Positions 57,137 through 64,000 of a DNA stretch of 64,000 nucleotides are shown here, in pieces. The number at the start of each line of letters is the position of its first letter. Positions within the stretch are counted from its first letter, which is position 1. The stretch spans positions 124,001 through 188,000 of the forward strand of contig NZ_BMYK01000001.1 of NCBI RefSeq assembly GCF_014652235.1, given 5' to 3'. Position numbers and translations under genes: made by a program. The notes under the pieces were generated by a model. It did not search any database, was not told the DNA's origin, and was given only the letters and a program-made list of their open reading frames with translations. This DNA is from Pseudorhodoferax aquiterrae. GTDB taxonomy: Bacteria > Pseudomonadota > Gammaproteobacteria > Burkholderiales > Burkholderiaceae_C.

Positions 57137-58356
57137 TGGCCCACGTACTGCAGAAAATCATCGTCATGGGCCTGGGCTACATCGGCCTGCCGACCGCCTC
57201 CATGCTGGCCACCAAGGGCCACAGCGTGCTGGGGGTGGACGTCAACAAGGCCGCGGTGGACACCATCAACTCCGGCCGCATTCACATCATCGAGCCCGAC
57301 CTGGACGTGCTGGTGCGCTCGGCCGTCAACAGCGGCAACCTCAAGGCCTCGCTGACGCCGGAGGAGGGCGACACTTTCATCATCGCCGTGCCCACGCCGT
57401 TCAAGGAAGAGAACGGCAATCCCAAGGCGCCGGACCTGTCGTATGTGGAAGCCGCGACCAAGGCCATCACGCCCTTCCTGCGCGAAGGCAACCTCGTGAT
57501 CTTGGAGTCCACCTCGCCGGTGGGAACGACCGAGTTCATCGAGAAGACCATCGTCGAGGCGCGTCCCGAATTGCAGGGCAAGGTGCATGCCGCGCACTGC
57601 CCCGAGCGCGTGCTGCCCGGCCACATCCTGCGCGAACTGGTCGACAACGACCGCATCATCGGTGGCACCAGCAAGGCGGCCGTGGCCAAGGCGCGGGAGC
57701 TCTACAAGACCTTCTGCAACGGCGCCATCCTGGAGACCGACAGCCGCACGGCCGAGCTGTCCAAGCTCGTGGAGAACTCCTTCCGCGACGTGAACATCGC
57801 CTTCGCCAACGAGCTCTCGCTGGTCTGCGACCACCTGGGCGTCAACGTATGGGAAACCATCGCGCTGGCCAACCGTCACCCGCGCGTGAACATCCTGCAG
57901 CCCGGCCCTGGTGTGGGCGGCCACTGCATCGCGGTCGACCCCTGGTTCATCGTCTCGAGCGCACCCGTGCAGTCGCGCTTGATCAAGACCGCGCGCGAGG
58001 TCAACGACGCCAAGCCACACTGGGTCATCGAGCGCGTCAAGGCCAAGGCCGAGCGCTTCAAGTCGCCCGTGATCGGCTGCCTGGGCCTGACCTTCAAGGC
58101 CAACATCGACGATTTGCGCGAGTCGCCCTCGCTGGACATCGTGCGCGACCTGATCGCCGAGAACGTGGGCCAGGTGCTGGCCTGCGATCCCAATGTCGCG
58201 GCCGACAAGATCGACATTCCGCTGCACGACCTCAAACACGTCATGAAGAATGCCGACATCCTGCTGCTGCTGGTCGACCACGAGGAATTCAAGTCGATCG
58301 ACAGGGAAGCGATCAAGGACAAGATCGTGATCGATACGCGCGGGATCTGGCGCTGA
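57136..58356 (+). CDS. wecC: UDP-N-acetyl-D-mannosamine dehydrogenase
   Basis: A 406-residue NAD-dependent UDP-sugar dehydrogenase. Rossmann motif IVMGLGYIGLPTASMLA, LVILESTSPVGTTEFI, and the catalytic Cys in LQPGPGVGGHCIAVDPWF with GLTFKANIDDLRESPSL. WecC-type oxidation gives UDP-ManNAcA; related WbpA or TuaD-like substrates cannot be excluded, but the coupled wecB favours ManNAc. It completes the nucleotide-sugar pair. Confidence 0.95.
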   Translation: MAHVLQKIIVMGLGYIGLPTASMLATKGHSVLGVDVNKAAVDTINSGRIHIIEPDLDVLVRSAVNSGNLKASLTPEEGDTFIIAVPTPFKEENGNPKAPDLSYVEAATKAITPFLREGNLVILESTSPVGTTEFIEKTIVEARPELQGKVHAAHCPERVLPGHILRELVDNDRIIGGTSKAAVAKARELYKTFCNGAILETDSRTAELSKLVENSFRDVNIAFANELSLVCDHLGVNVWETIALANRHPRVNILQPGPGVGGHCIAVDPWFIVSSAPVQSRLIKTAREVNDAKPHWVIERVKAKAERFKSPVIGCLGLTFKANIDDLRESPSLDIVRDLIAENVGQVLACDPNVAADKIDIPLHDLKHVMKNADILLLLVDHEEFKSIDREAIKDKIVIDTRGIWR

Positions 58357-58375
58357 GGGGCAGAGGGGCACCCGC

Positions 58376-58555
58376 ATGGAAGCCGCGCTGTTCACGCTGG
58401 ATGTCATCTTCCTGGTGCTGCTGATCCTGGCCGTCCGACGCGCGGACCGAAAGCCGGCGCAAGCGCGTGATCTGGGGGTGCTGTCCTACTTGAACGCCAA
58501 GACGGACGATATCCAACGCGGTCTGCGAGCGCGGAAGGGCGCCGACGATGCGTGA
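58376..58555 (+). CDS. 59-residue single-span membrane protein
   Basis: A 59-residue protein that begins MEAALFTLDVIFLVLLILAVRRADRK, a membrane helix at about 5-20 with a basic cytosolic side, then a charged tail (PAQARDLGVLSYLNAKTDDIQRGLRARKGADDA). It starts 19 bases after wecC with 'cagaggggc' ahead of its ATG, and its stop overlaps the O-ligase-like gene by 8 bases. Length and overlap suggest a real coupled gene. No family recognised. Possibly an accessory of the ligase. Confidence 0.65.
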   Translation: MEAALFTLDVIFLVLLILAVRRADRKPAQARDLGVLSYLNAKTDDIQRGLRARKGADDA

Positions 58556-59915
58556 CCTCATGATGCTGGGGATGATGATGGTCATCGTCCCCATCGCGTT
58601 GTCCAATGCCTTCGCGGCCTACCTGGTCTGGGGGTGGACCTCGGTCATTGCTGTCCCCTACTACATGTGGGGGTTCATGGGGTCGTTGCGCTACAACCTG
58701 TTCTTTGCGCTCGTCACGCTGCTCTTGCTGGTGGTGGGCAAGAGCGTCGACAAGAGTCCATTCCGACTCAACAGGACCTCCGTGCTGATTCTGCTGTTCG
58801 TGGCCCACGTCACGGTCAGCGCGGTGCTGGCGGATGCCAGCGCGCGCAACAATTTTTCGATCTATACGGACCTGCTGAAGTCCATCACGTACTGCCTCGT
58901 GATGTTCTTCTTCGTGAACTCGCGCCTGCGCCTGCACGCGATGCTGATCGCGATCGCACTGGGGCTGGGCTTCCATGGCTTGGCGGAAGGCCTGAAGACC
59001 CTGGTCACGGCGGGCGGCCACAAGGTCATCGGCTTGCCGGGCACCAAGATGAGCGACAACAACCATTTCGGTGTCGCCCTCGTGATGGCCTTGCCCATCC
59101 TGCTGTACCTGTACCAGTACTCCAAGGTCAGGATGGTGCGCTTGGGCTTTCTCGGTGTTCTGCTGGCCACTGTGCTTGCCGTCATCGGCTCCAGGTCGCG
59201 TGGAGCCTTTCTCGCCATGGCAATGCTGGCCTTCATGCTGATGCTGACCTCGCGGCGCAAAGGGATGGCGGCCCTCTTCGTGACGCTGGGTGTGGCACTG
59301 GTGCTCGTGCTGAGTCCCGCGTCCTGGTTCGAGCGCATCGAAACCATCGGCAGCGCAGACCAGGACGCTTCATTCATGGGACGGGTGGAGGCCTGGAACG
59401 TCGCGACGGCGCTGGCGCTACAGAATCCGGTCTTCGGAACGGGCTTCCACGCGATGCAGTCCGGCGATGTCTGGTTCGCAGTGCGGCCATCCGATGGATT
59501 GATGGGGGGGCTGCTTGGATCGGCCAATCTGTCGACCCACGCGCGTGCTGCGCACAGCATCTATTTCGAGGTCTTGGGAGACCACGGCTTTGTAGGGCTC
59601 TTGCTGTTCCTCGCCATCATGGGCAATGCCTTTGTCACGGCCTTGCAGATCCGTCGGATGACAGCTTTCCGGAGTGACCTGTTGTGGGCCCGGGACATGT
59701 CCGACACCTTGGCCTTGTCGTGCTTTGCGTTCACGGTGGGCGGCGCGGGTGTCAGCCTGGCCTATTTCGAGACGTACTATGTGGTCGTCTGCCTGCTCGA
59801 GGCGCTGCGCCAGTACGTGCTCGCGCAAGTGCGCCCAGCGTCAGGACAACTGCCTGCGCAGGTGCGCGCGGCGTCCGCATCGGCCCAGGCGAACAAGCGC
59901 CTTCAGGCGCCGTAG
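58548..59915 (+). CDS. O-antigen ligase-like (exosortase A-associated O-glycosylation ligase)
   Basis: A 455-residue membrane protein with about ten helices, of the Wzy/O-ligase superfamily and most like the probable O-glycosylation ligase of exosortase A loci. The long periplasmic loop has RVEAWNVATALALQNPVFGTGFHAMQ and HAAHSIYFEVLGDHGFVGLLLF with conserved Gly and His. It may polymerise or transfer the glycan. G+C is lower than neighbours (about 58% in one line). Confidence 0.85.
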   Translation: MRDLMMLGMMMVIVPIALSNAFAAYLVWGWTSVIAVPYYMWGFMGSLRYNLFFALVTLLLLVVGKSVDKSPFRLNRTSVLILLFVAHVTVSAVLADASARNNFSIYTDLLKSITYCLVMFFFVNSRLRLHAMLIAIALGLGFHGLAEGLKTLVTAGGHKVIGLPGTKMSDNNHFGVALVMALPILLYLYQYSKVRMVRLGFLGVLLATVLAVIGSRSRGAFLAMAMLAFMLMLTSRRKGMAALFVTLGVALVLVLSPASWFERIETIGSADQDASFMGRVEAWNVATALALQNPVFGTGFHAMQSGDVWFAVRPSDGLMGGLLGSANLSTHARAAHSIYFEVLGDHGFVGLLLFLAIMGNAFVTALQIRRMTAFRSDLLWARDMSDTLALSCFAFTVGGAGVSLAYFETYYVVVCLLEALRQYVLAQVRPASGQLPAQVRAASASAQANKRLQAP

Positions 59916-59937
59916 CAGCAACGACGGCGCGCACCGT

Positions 59938-62148
59938 CTACCGGGCGTCGAGCAGATGCTGGTGGACCCACGACGTGATGCGCGCGCAGCGTGCCCCCGA
60001 GAACTGCCGGTCAATCAGATCGCGCCCATGTTGCTGGGCGGCCGCGTCAGGTGCAGCTGCCCGTTCGATCGCCAGTTCCAGTTTGGCGGCAAGAGAGGCG
60101 GCGGAACCAGGCTTGAAGAGAAAACCGGTCGTCCCGTCTTCGGTCACTTCGCAGGCGGCCCCAAACGCCGGTCCAACGAACAGGCAGCCGTGCGCAAGCG
60201 CTTCCAGCATCACGAGGCCAAGCGGCTCCGGCGAAGTCGACGCCGATACACAGATGTCGATCTGCGGCAACAAGGCTTGCAGGTCGTTGCGGCGTCCCAA
60301 AAAACGGACCCGGTCCTGCAGCCCCAAGGCCTGTGCTTGCGCATGCAGCCCGCGCGCATAGCTCGCGTCGCCACGCTCCGGCGTGTCTCCGACAACCAGT
60401 GCGATGACGGGGGCCTGGGAAGAGGACTTGACGGCAGCGAGGGCGTTGAGAAAAAGGTCCTGCCCCTTCCACGCCACCAGCATGCCGACCATTGCGATAA
60501 GGATGGTGTTCTCGGGAAGTCCGAGTTCGGAGCGCAGATCGGGCGCTGCTCCCGACGTCGGGAGGACTTCGAGATCGATCCCGTCGTAGATTTGCCGTAT
60601 CCGTTCAGCCGGTACCCCGCTGCGCAGCAACTCGCCAGTCAGCCACCGCGACACCGGAATGAAGGTGGCTGGTCCGTTGCGCATCATCGGCATCGCCAGG
60701 CTGTCGCTCACCGACCCGCGTACGTGCTGGATGTAGGGAATGCCAAGCAACCTGGCCGCCATCATGGCTTCGCGGTTGGCGCTGGGATCGTTGTTGCCGT
60801 GAACGATCGCAGGCCGCACCTTCAGCAGGTGCGTGACAAGGCGCAGGAAGTACGGAAGCCGGTTGGTCAGGTCGTCGGCCCGCCCCAGTGCGAACAACAC
60901 TCCCTTGGCAAGCAGGCCCGAGCCCAGACGCGCCCTGACCCGGCGTGCCATGGCACGGTAGTCGACAGCGCGATCCGGGATCACCACCGATTGCTCTGCG
61001 GTTCCGGTGAAATCGCCGACCGGCATGTTGGTCACCACGTGGTAGCGGTATCCCGTCGCTCTGGAGTTGCTCAGCAGCGTCTGCAGAGCCACCACGGCGC
61101 CGCCGAATCCCGCCCCGTTCTCCACGAAGGCGACGAGCGGGCGGGTATCGCGGCCGCCCGGCTTTGTTGCACTCCGGGTCGGCAGTGCGCCCGGCGCCAC
61201 CATCACGCGACGTGACTTGGTCATTAGGTTGCGCGCCATCTGCACGCCCATCTGCACGTCCGACGGGCCCCAGGGAGTGAACCTCGGGATCTCGAACACG
61301 GACGTCTGCCGGTCGGCAGCACCCCCTTCGGTGGTGACCGCGTGGGTGTAACCGGCTGCCTGAACCATGCGCACATGCTCGGCCCGGAAATCCACGCCGG
61401 GACGGCCGTTGGGATAGGCGAACGCCTTGACCGGAGCATGCAGCAAGTGTTCGAGCACTTCGCGCGCCCCGCCGATTTCGCGCATGGCATCGTCGTCTTC
61501 GCAGAGGGAAAGAATGGGATGGCGTACCGTGTGGGCCCCCACGCCGAAGCCCTGTGCATGCAGATCGCGCAACTGCTCCACGGTCATGCGGCAAAGCTGG
61601 TCCTGCCGCGTCCCGGCTGCGGCTTCCAAAGCATCCAGCAGTTTGTCGCGCACGTTCAACGGCTGGTACTTGAGCAACTGCTCCACCATGCTCAAGGCCC
61701 GACGCCTTTCCTGGAGCTGACCCAGCGGCACCTGGGGCAGGCCGAAACCGGGCAGGTCGAGCACCGGGCCTGGATGGTTGGCCAATGCATGCGCCACGCG
61801 CTCATGCCACATGCGCTCGTTGTCGAACTGTCCTGTCGTGATGAAGAACGTGGCGTGCAGGTTGCGCCGGCGCAGCAGGGGCACGGCGCCGCTCAACCAA
61901 CTGTCATAGCCATCGTCGAACGTGATGCAGGCGGCTCTGCGAGGCAGTCGCCCCGCCTTCAGGGCCGTGGCGGCCTCATCCAGCGGCACGACGTTGAAGT
62001 GCTCGTCGACGTAGTCGATCACCCGTTCGAACGATGCAAGCGTCAGGTCATTGACCAGTTCCGTGGTCGAGCGCGGTACCGCATGAAACAGCAGGACCGA
62101 CAGTTTTTCCTGTGCAAGAATCTTGAGTGCCAAGTCGCCGAAATGCAT
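59938..62148 (-). CDS. Polysaccharide deacetylase-glycosyltransferase fusion
   Basis: A 736-residue two-domain protein. Residues 1-310 are a NodB-fold deacetylase: LSVLLFHAVP, CITFDDGYDSWL (76-85 region with the D-D metal/base pair), ATFFITTGQF, GAHTVRHPILS (His206, His210) and FAYPNGRP. A linker (311-335) leads to a GT4 glycosyltransferase (336-736) with VENGAGFGGAVVALQTLLS, HGNNDPSANREAMMAARLLGIPYIQHVRGS, GMLVAWKGQDLF and SPEPLGLVMLEALAHGCLFVG. One protein could both add and deacetylate a sugar. It is convergent with the O-ligase gene and divergent from the pyruvyl transferase gene. The ATG at 62148 begins the deacetylase domain. Confidence 0.88.
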   Translation of the reverse strand: MHFGDLALKILAQEKLSVLLFHAVPRSTTELVNDLTLASFERVIDYVDEHFNVVPLDEAATALKAGRLPRRAACITFDDGYDSWLSGAVPLLRRRNLHATFFITTGQFDNERMWHERVAHALANHPGPVLDLPGFGLPQVPLGQLQERRRALSMVEQLLKYQPLNVRDKLLDALEAAAGTRQDQLCRMTVEQLRDLHAQGFGVGAHTVRHPILSLCEDDDAMREIGGAREVLEHLLHAPVKAFAYPNGRPGVDFRAEHVRMVQAAGYTHAVTTEGGAADRQTSVFEIPRFTPWGPSDVQMGVQMARNLMTKSRRVMVAPGALPTRSATKPGGRDTRPLVAFVENGAGFGGAVVALQTLLSNSRATGYRYHVVTNMPVGDFTGTAEQSVVIPDRAVDYRAMARRVRARLGSGLLAKGVLFALGRADDLTNRLPYFLRLVTHLLKVRPAIVHGNNDPSANREAMMAARLLGIPYIQHVRGSVSDSLAMPMMRNGPATFIPVSRWLTGELLRSGVPAERIRQIYDGIDLEVLPTSGAAPDLRSELGLPENTILIAMVGMLVAWKGQDLFLNALAAVKSSSQAPVIALVVGDTPERGDASYARGLHAQAQALGLQDRVRFLGRRNDLQALLPQIDICVSASTSPEPLGLVMLEALAHGCLFVGPAFGAACEVTEDGTTGFLFKPGSAASLAAKLELAIERAAAPDAAAQQHGRDLIDRQFSGARCARITSWVHQHLLDAR

Positions 62149-62176
62149 TTTCTTCCCTTTGCCCGGGGCGAGGATA

Positions 62177-62200
62177 GCATGCGCAGCCGTGGCTGCATGC
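62177..62200. repeat. Inverted repeat in the divergent gap ahead of the pyruvyl transferase
   Basis: Arms gcatgcgcagcc and ggctgcatgc flank a central gt; they pair over 10 bases with a 2-base bulge. It sits in the 84-base gap between the divergent deacetylase-glycosyltransferase and pyruvyl transferase genes, 29 bases from the former's ATG. It could be an operator or a hairpin. No T tract follows, so it is not a terminator. Confidence 0.45.
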
Positions 62201-62232
62201 CGATGTTTCTTTTGACCATTTGCGAGGAATAA

Positions 62233-63144
62233 TTGCTGAAGCTGTTTTACTACCGGGATGGACGCGGTAATTTTGGCGACGATCTGAATCCATGGATCTG
62301 GTATTCCTTGTATCCCGGGATGTTCGATGATCAGGCGCCGGACCACATGCTTGGTATTGGAACGCTGATCAATGACCGAGCGCCGCGCAACGGCAGAATC
62401 TGGGTTTGCGGCTCAGGGGCTGGATACCATGGTGCTGCGCCCGTGAGCGAGAACTGGAATTTTGTGTTCGTGCGCGGCCCGAGAACCGCAGCCCGAATGC
62501 AGTTGCCGCTCGACAAGGCAATCACAGATCCCGCAATTCTCGTCGCCGATTTGCTCGACCGGCGACCGCGGCAGGCATCGTCGATCTGCTACATGCCGCA
62601 CCACGACAGCATTTGGCGCGCCGATTGGCGTGGAATATGCAAGAAGTTGGGCCTGGTTTATCTCGATCCGGCGGATGATATTCACGAAACCATTTTCAAG
62701 ATGTGCCGGAGCAAGTTTGTGATTGCAGAGGCCATGCATGCTGCCATCGTTGCCGATGCGTTGCGGGTGCCTTGGGTTCCGGTCAAGGCGTACTCCCACA
62801 TCCTCGATTTTAAGTGGCAGGATTGGGCGGAATCCCTGGCCCTGGATTACCAGCCGGAGACATTGCCGGAGGTTTGGGATGTCGAGCAGTTCCGCAGTCG
62901 GGGGGAAATCTTCAAGAGCAATGTGAAGAAACGGCTCATGCGGATGGGAATGGACGCGTCGAATTGGACGCCGCCGTTGCCGGACAACAATGCCAGCCGG
63001 GCCATGGGCCCTTTGCTCGAGCGTCTGGCGGATTGTCGCGACAGGGCTTCCGTCGTGCTGAGTTCTGACCACGCCCACCACGAAGCCAGGCGGCGCATTC
63101 TTGCAACGATGGATGCGTTTGCGGCGAGCCGTGATGCCGCCTGA
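62233..63144 (+). CDS. ExoV-like polysaccharide pyruvyl transferase
   Basis: A 303-residue protein of the polysaccharide pyruvyl transferase family, closest in style to ExoV: LFYYRDGRGNFGDDLNPWIWYSL at the start, IWVCGSGAGYHG, FVRGPRTAARMQLPLDKAITDPAIL, and FVIAEAMHAAIVADALRVPWVPVKA with the conserved E-A-M-H-A. It would add a pyruvate ketal to the polymer, making it more acidic. Start is TTG with a 'gaggaa' ribosome-binding site. Codon use is less G+C-rich (about 52% in one sampled line), pointing to a separate origin. Confidence 0.87.
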   Translation: MLKLFYYRDGRGNFGDDLNPWIWYSLYPGMFDDQAPDHMLGIGTLINDRAPRNGRIWVCGSGAGYHGAAPVSENWNFVFVRGPRTAARMQLPLDKAITDPAILVADLLDRRPRQASSICYMPHHDSIWRADWRGICKKLGLVYLDPADDIHETIFKMCRSKFVIAEAMHAAIVADALRVPWVPVKAYSHILDFKWQDWAESLALDYQPETLPEVWDVEQFRSRGEIFKSNVKKRLMRMGMDASNWTPPLPDNNASRAMGPLLERLADCRDRASVVLSSDHAHHEARRRILATMDAFAASRDAA

Positions 63145-63156
63145 ACGTGGCCGCCG

Positions 63157-64000
63157 ATGCAGGTTCGGCTAATGCCGCCCTCCGCCGCACCGGAACGGAT
63201 GGTGCCGCGACCCGGCGGGCCGCGACTGGAGGTTCTGGCCGATTTTTCCCAGATGCAGGCGTTCCTCGCGCTGGCCTCGCCGGAGGCGGGGCCGAATGCC
63301 GAGGTGTTCCAGACCGTCGAGTGGCTGCGGCATCTGGCGCAGCATGGTTTCGAGGCAGCGCCCCGCTGTTGGCTGGTCGGACTGGTGTTCGGCCCGCAGC
63401 AGCCCCGGTGTGCGTTGGCGCTGTCCTTGGCCGACGGCCGAGTGCGTGCGCTGAGCAACTACTACAGCAGCGTGTTCGGCCCGGTGGGCGAGAGCGAAGC
63501 GTCGGTCGCTTGGACCTTGCTGGCCGAAGCCCTGCACGGTCATTCCTCCGGCGCTGTCGTTGATCTCCAGCCGCTCGATGCCCAAGCGCCTTGGGTGGCG
63601 TCCATGGTGGCGGCGCTGCGCGTGGCGGGCTACCGGGTCGATCGCTATTTCTGCTTCGGCAACTGGTACCTGCCCGTGGTGCACGCCAGCTTCGCCGAGT
63701 ACCTGCGCGAGCGGCCGTCCCCCTTGCGCAACAGCATCGAGCGTGGCCGTCGGCGACTGCAGCGGGCGGGCCATGGAGTGCGCATTCAGGCCGATGCCGG
63801 ACCGGGACTGGAGGGGGAGATCGCTGCCTTCGAGAGCGTTTACCGGCGCAGCTGGAAAGCCCCCGAGCCGTGTCCCACGTTCATGCCGGGACTGATCCGC
63901 CTGGCAGCCGCGCAGGGCTGGCTGCGCCTCGGCGTGTTGCGGGTGCAGGGCGAGCCGGTCGCCGCCCAGCTCTGGCTGGTCCATGCCGGCAAGGCGAACA
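63157..64000 (+). CDS. BioF2/CelD-like GNAT acetyltransferase, 3' end missing
   Basis: The first 281 residues of a protein that runs off the window. It has the double-GNAT pattern of the CelD/BioF2-like family: FQTVEWLRHLAQHGFEAAPRCWLVGLV, a basic FAEYLRERPSPLRNSIERGRRRLQRAG, EGEIAAFESVYRRSWKAPEPCP and LRLGVLRVQGEPVAAQLWLVHAGKA. It may acylate or modify sugars of the polymer. ATG 63157 lies 13 bases after the pyruvyl transferase stop. Confidence 0.8.
   Translation, partial: MQVRLMPPSAAPERMVPRPGGPRLEVLADFSQMQAFLALASPEAGPNAEVFQTVEWLRHLAQHGFEAAPRCWLVGLVFGPQQPRCALALSLADGRVRALSNYYSSVFGPVGESEASVAWTLLAEALHGHSSGAVVDLQPLDAQAPWVASMVAALRVAGYRVDRYFCFGNWYLPVVHASFAEYLRERPSPLRNSIERGRRRLQRAGHGVRIQADAGPGLEGEIAAFESVYRRSWKAPEPCPTFMPGLIRLAAAQGWLRLGVLRVQGEPVAAQLWLVHAGKAN

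Noticed and set aside
59897-59910. Hairpin gcgcct-tc-aggcgc at the end of the O-ligase-like gene
   Set aside because: A 2-base loop and no T tract on either strand; it lies in coding sequence and is unlikely to terminate.

Overview
The window is about 70% G+C and reads as a chromosomal segment of a betaproteobacterium in the order Burkholderiales, most like the Comamonadaceae or a near relative. The evidence is gene order: an aa3 oxidase operon (DUF2244, ctaC, ctaD, small assembly protein, ctaG, ctaE, twin-TM protein, SURF1, ctaA, ctaB, SCO) followed by rpoH; dciA divergent from secA, then argJ, a DUF815 ATPase and a Nudix gene; and yacG-zapD-coaE-pilD-pilC-pilB. No tRNA, rRNA, insertion sequence, prophage or CRISPR array was seen. 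Coding density is very high, and many neighbouring genes overlap by 4 or 5 bases (ATGA, GTGA, TTGA or TGATG).

Layout. 1-5.1 kb: a Kef-type antiporter with its oxidoreductase partner, an orphan ParA, a MaoC-like hydratase, trmL, comF and a BioC-like methyltransferase. 4.6-15.4 kb: cytochrome c oxidase and its heme and copper assembly genes, with an SCO-like membrane protein and a beta-helix protein added. 15.4-16.5 kb: rpoH, with a CIRCE operator lying across its likely promoter. 16.5-24.2 kb: a catabolic acyl-CoA block (MBL hydrolase, MerR regulator, thioesterase, carbonic anhydrase, thiolase, SDR, PPOX protein, acyl-CoA dehydrogenase). Two matching palindromes flank the MerR gene, which suggests a LiuR-type regulon. 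24.2-37.7 kb: housekeeping genes (serA, dciA, secA, argJ, zapD, coaE) and the type IV pilus genes pilDCB.

37.9-64.0 kb (running off the end): an exosortase A (XrtA) exopolysaccharide locus. It encodes an acyltransferase, a UDP-glucuronate-type epimerase, the outer-membrane export protein, a Wzz-like chain-length protein, a tyrosine autokinase, a beta-barrel protein, an ExeA-like ATPase, a polysaccharide deacetylase, a FemAB-like protein, four glycosyltransferases, an XrtA-EpsI fusion, an asparagine-synthase-like amidotransferase, WecB and WecC, a 59-residue membrane protein, an O-ligase-like protein, a deacetylase-glycosyltransferase fusion, an ExoV-like pyruvyl transferase and a second acetyltransferase-like gene. 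Together these predict an acidic surface polysaccharide containing uronic acids (probably ManNAcA and GalA), possibly amidated, deacetylated and pyruvylated. No PEP-CTERM substrate, initiating sugar transferase or PrsK/PrsR pair is visible here. Two G+C-poorer stretches (the export gene and the pyruvyl transferase gene) suggest a mosaic history.

All assignments come from reading the sequence and recalled family features. No database search was run. Starts were chosen from motifs, overlaps and ribosome-binding sites and may be off by a few codons where noted.
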